A DNA stretch of 64,000 bases from Undaria pinnatifida. Lineage: Eukaryota > Sar > Phaeophyceae > Laminariales > Alariaceae. The translations under genes were made by a program, and so were the position numbers. The DNA lies in NCBI GenBank assembly GCA_012845835.1, contig JABAKD010000013.1, positions 11,553,701-11,617,700 on the forward strand. Direction: 5' to 3'. Below the pieces are notes generated by a model. The model was not told the origin of the DNA. It made no database searches and was given only the letters and a program-made list of their open reading frames with translations. Position 1 is the first letter of the stretch; each line of letters opens with the position of its first letter. Below, piece by piece: positions 63,980 to 64,000 of this stretch.

Positions 63980-64000
63980 GTAAGATTCTGGATGGCTTGG

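Noticed and set aside
1-64000. CRISPR arrays, operons or bacterial-type regulatory sites
   Set aside because: No array of regularly spaced identical short repeats with unique spacers was seen, and the spliced genes and retroelements show that this is eukaryotic nuclear DNA.

Overview
The window is eukaryotic nuclear DNA. It has spliced genes with GT-AG introns of about 0.1-3 kb and long pyrimidine tracts before the acceptors, a complete Ty3/gypsy LTR retrotransposon, two decayed LINEs and many dispersed short repeats. The style (GC-rich genes, large introns, chromovirus-type retroelements, very long Pro/Thr/Ala-rich surface proteins) suits a stramenopile such as a brown alga. That is an inference; no rRNA, organelle or species-diagnostic gene is present.

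Layout. 1-5 kb: repeats plus one weakly supported two-exon gene fragment (2976-3345). 5.2-7.5 kb: a 5'-truncated, frameshifted LINE on the minus strand. 8.0-10.75 kb: a second, different LINE pseudogene on the minus strand with a restriction-like endonuclease and CCHC end. 12,196-27,973: a complete 15.8-kb Ty3/gypsy element, coding on the minus strand, with two apparently identical 491-bp LTRs and a 4-bp target duplication. Its gag and pol share one frame separated by a single TGA. The pol reading frame carries a NADAR (YbiA-like) domain upstream of protease, RT, RNase H, integrase, a chromodomain and a Tudor-like module. 27.9-43.9 kb: an AT-richer repeat field with a small LTR pair, a rearranged relative of the Ty3 element (37,675-39,000), two fold-back hairpins and many copies of two related short repeats. 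These repeats end in a conserved ATG-led mini reading frame.

44.0-64.0 kb: one giant plus-strand gene, still open at the right edge. I derived a 14-exon model in which every junction is phase-consistent apart from one ambiguous donor (exon 7). It encodes a signal-peptide-like start, a Gly-rich exon, Pro-rich repeats, a run of tandemly duplicated phase-1 exons, and a 6-kb exon with a 180-bp higher-order repeat. An Ala/Thr/Gly/Val stretch follows, then small exons encoding membrane helices. The product (at least 3,720 residues so far) looks like a mucin- or wall-type surface protein anchored by a multi-pass membrane domain.

The best candidates for something undescribed are the NADAR-bearing retrotransposon with its in-frame gag-TGA-pol layout, and the dispersed repeat family with the conserved mini reading frame.
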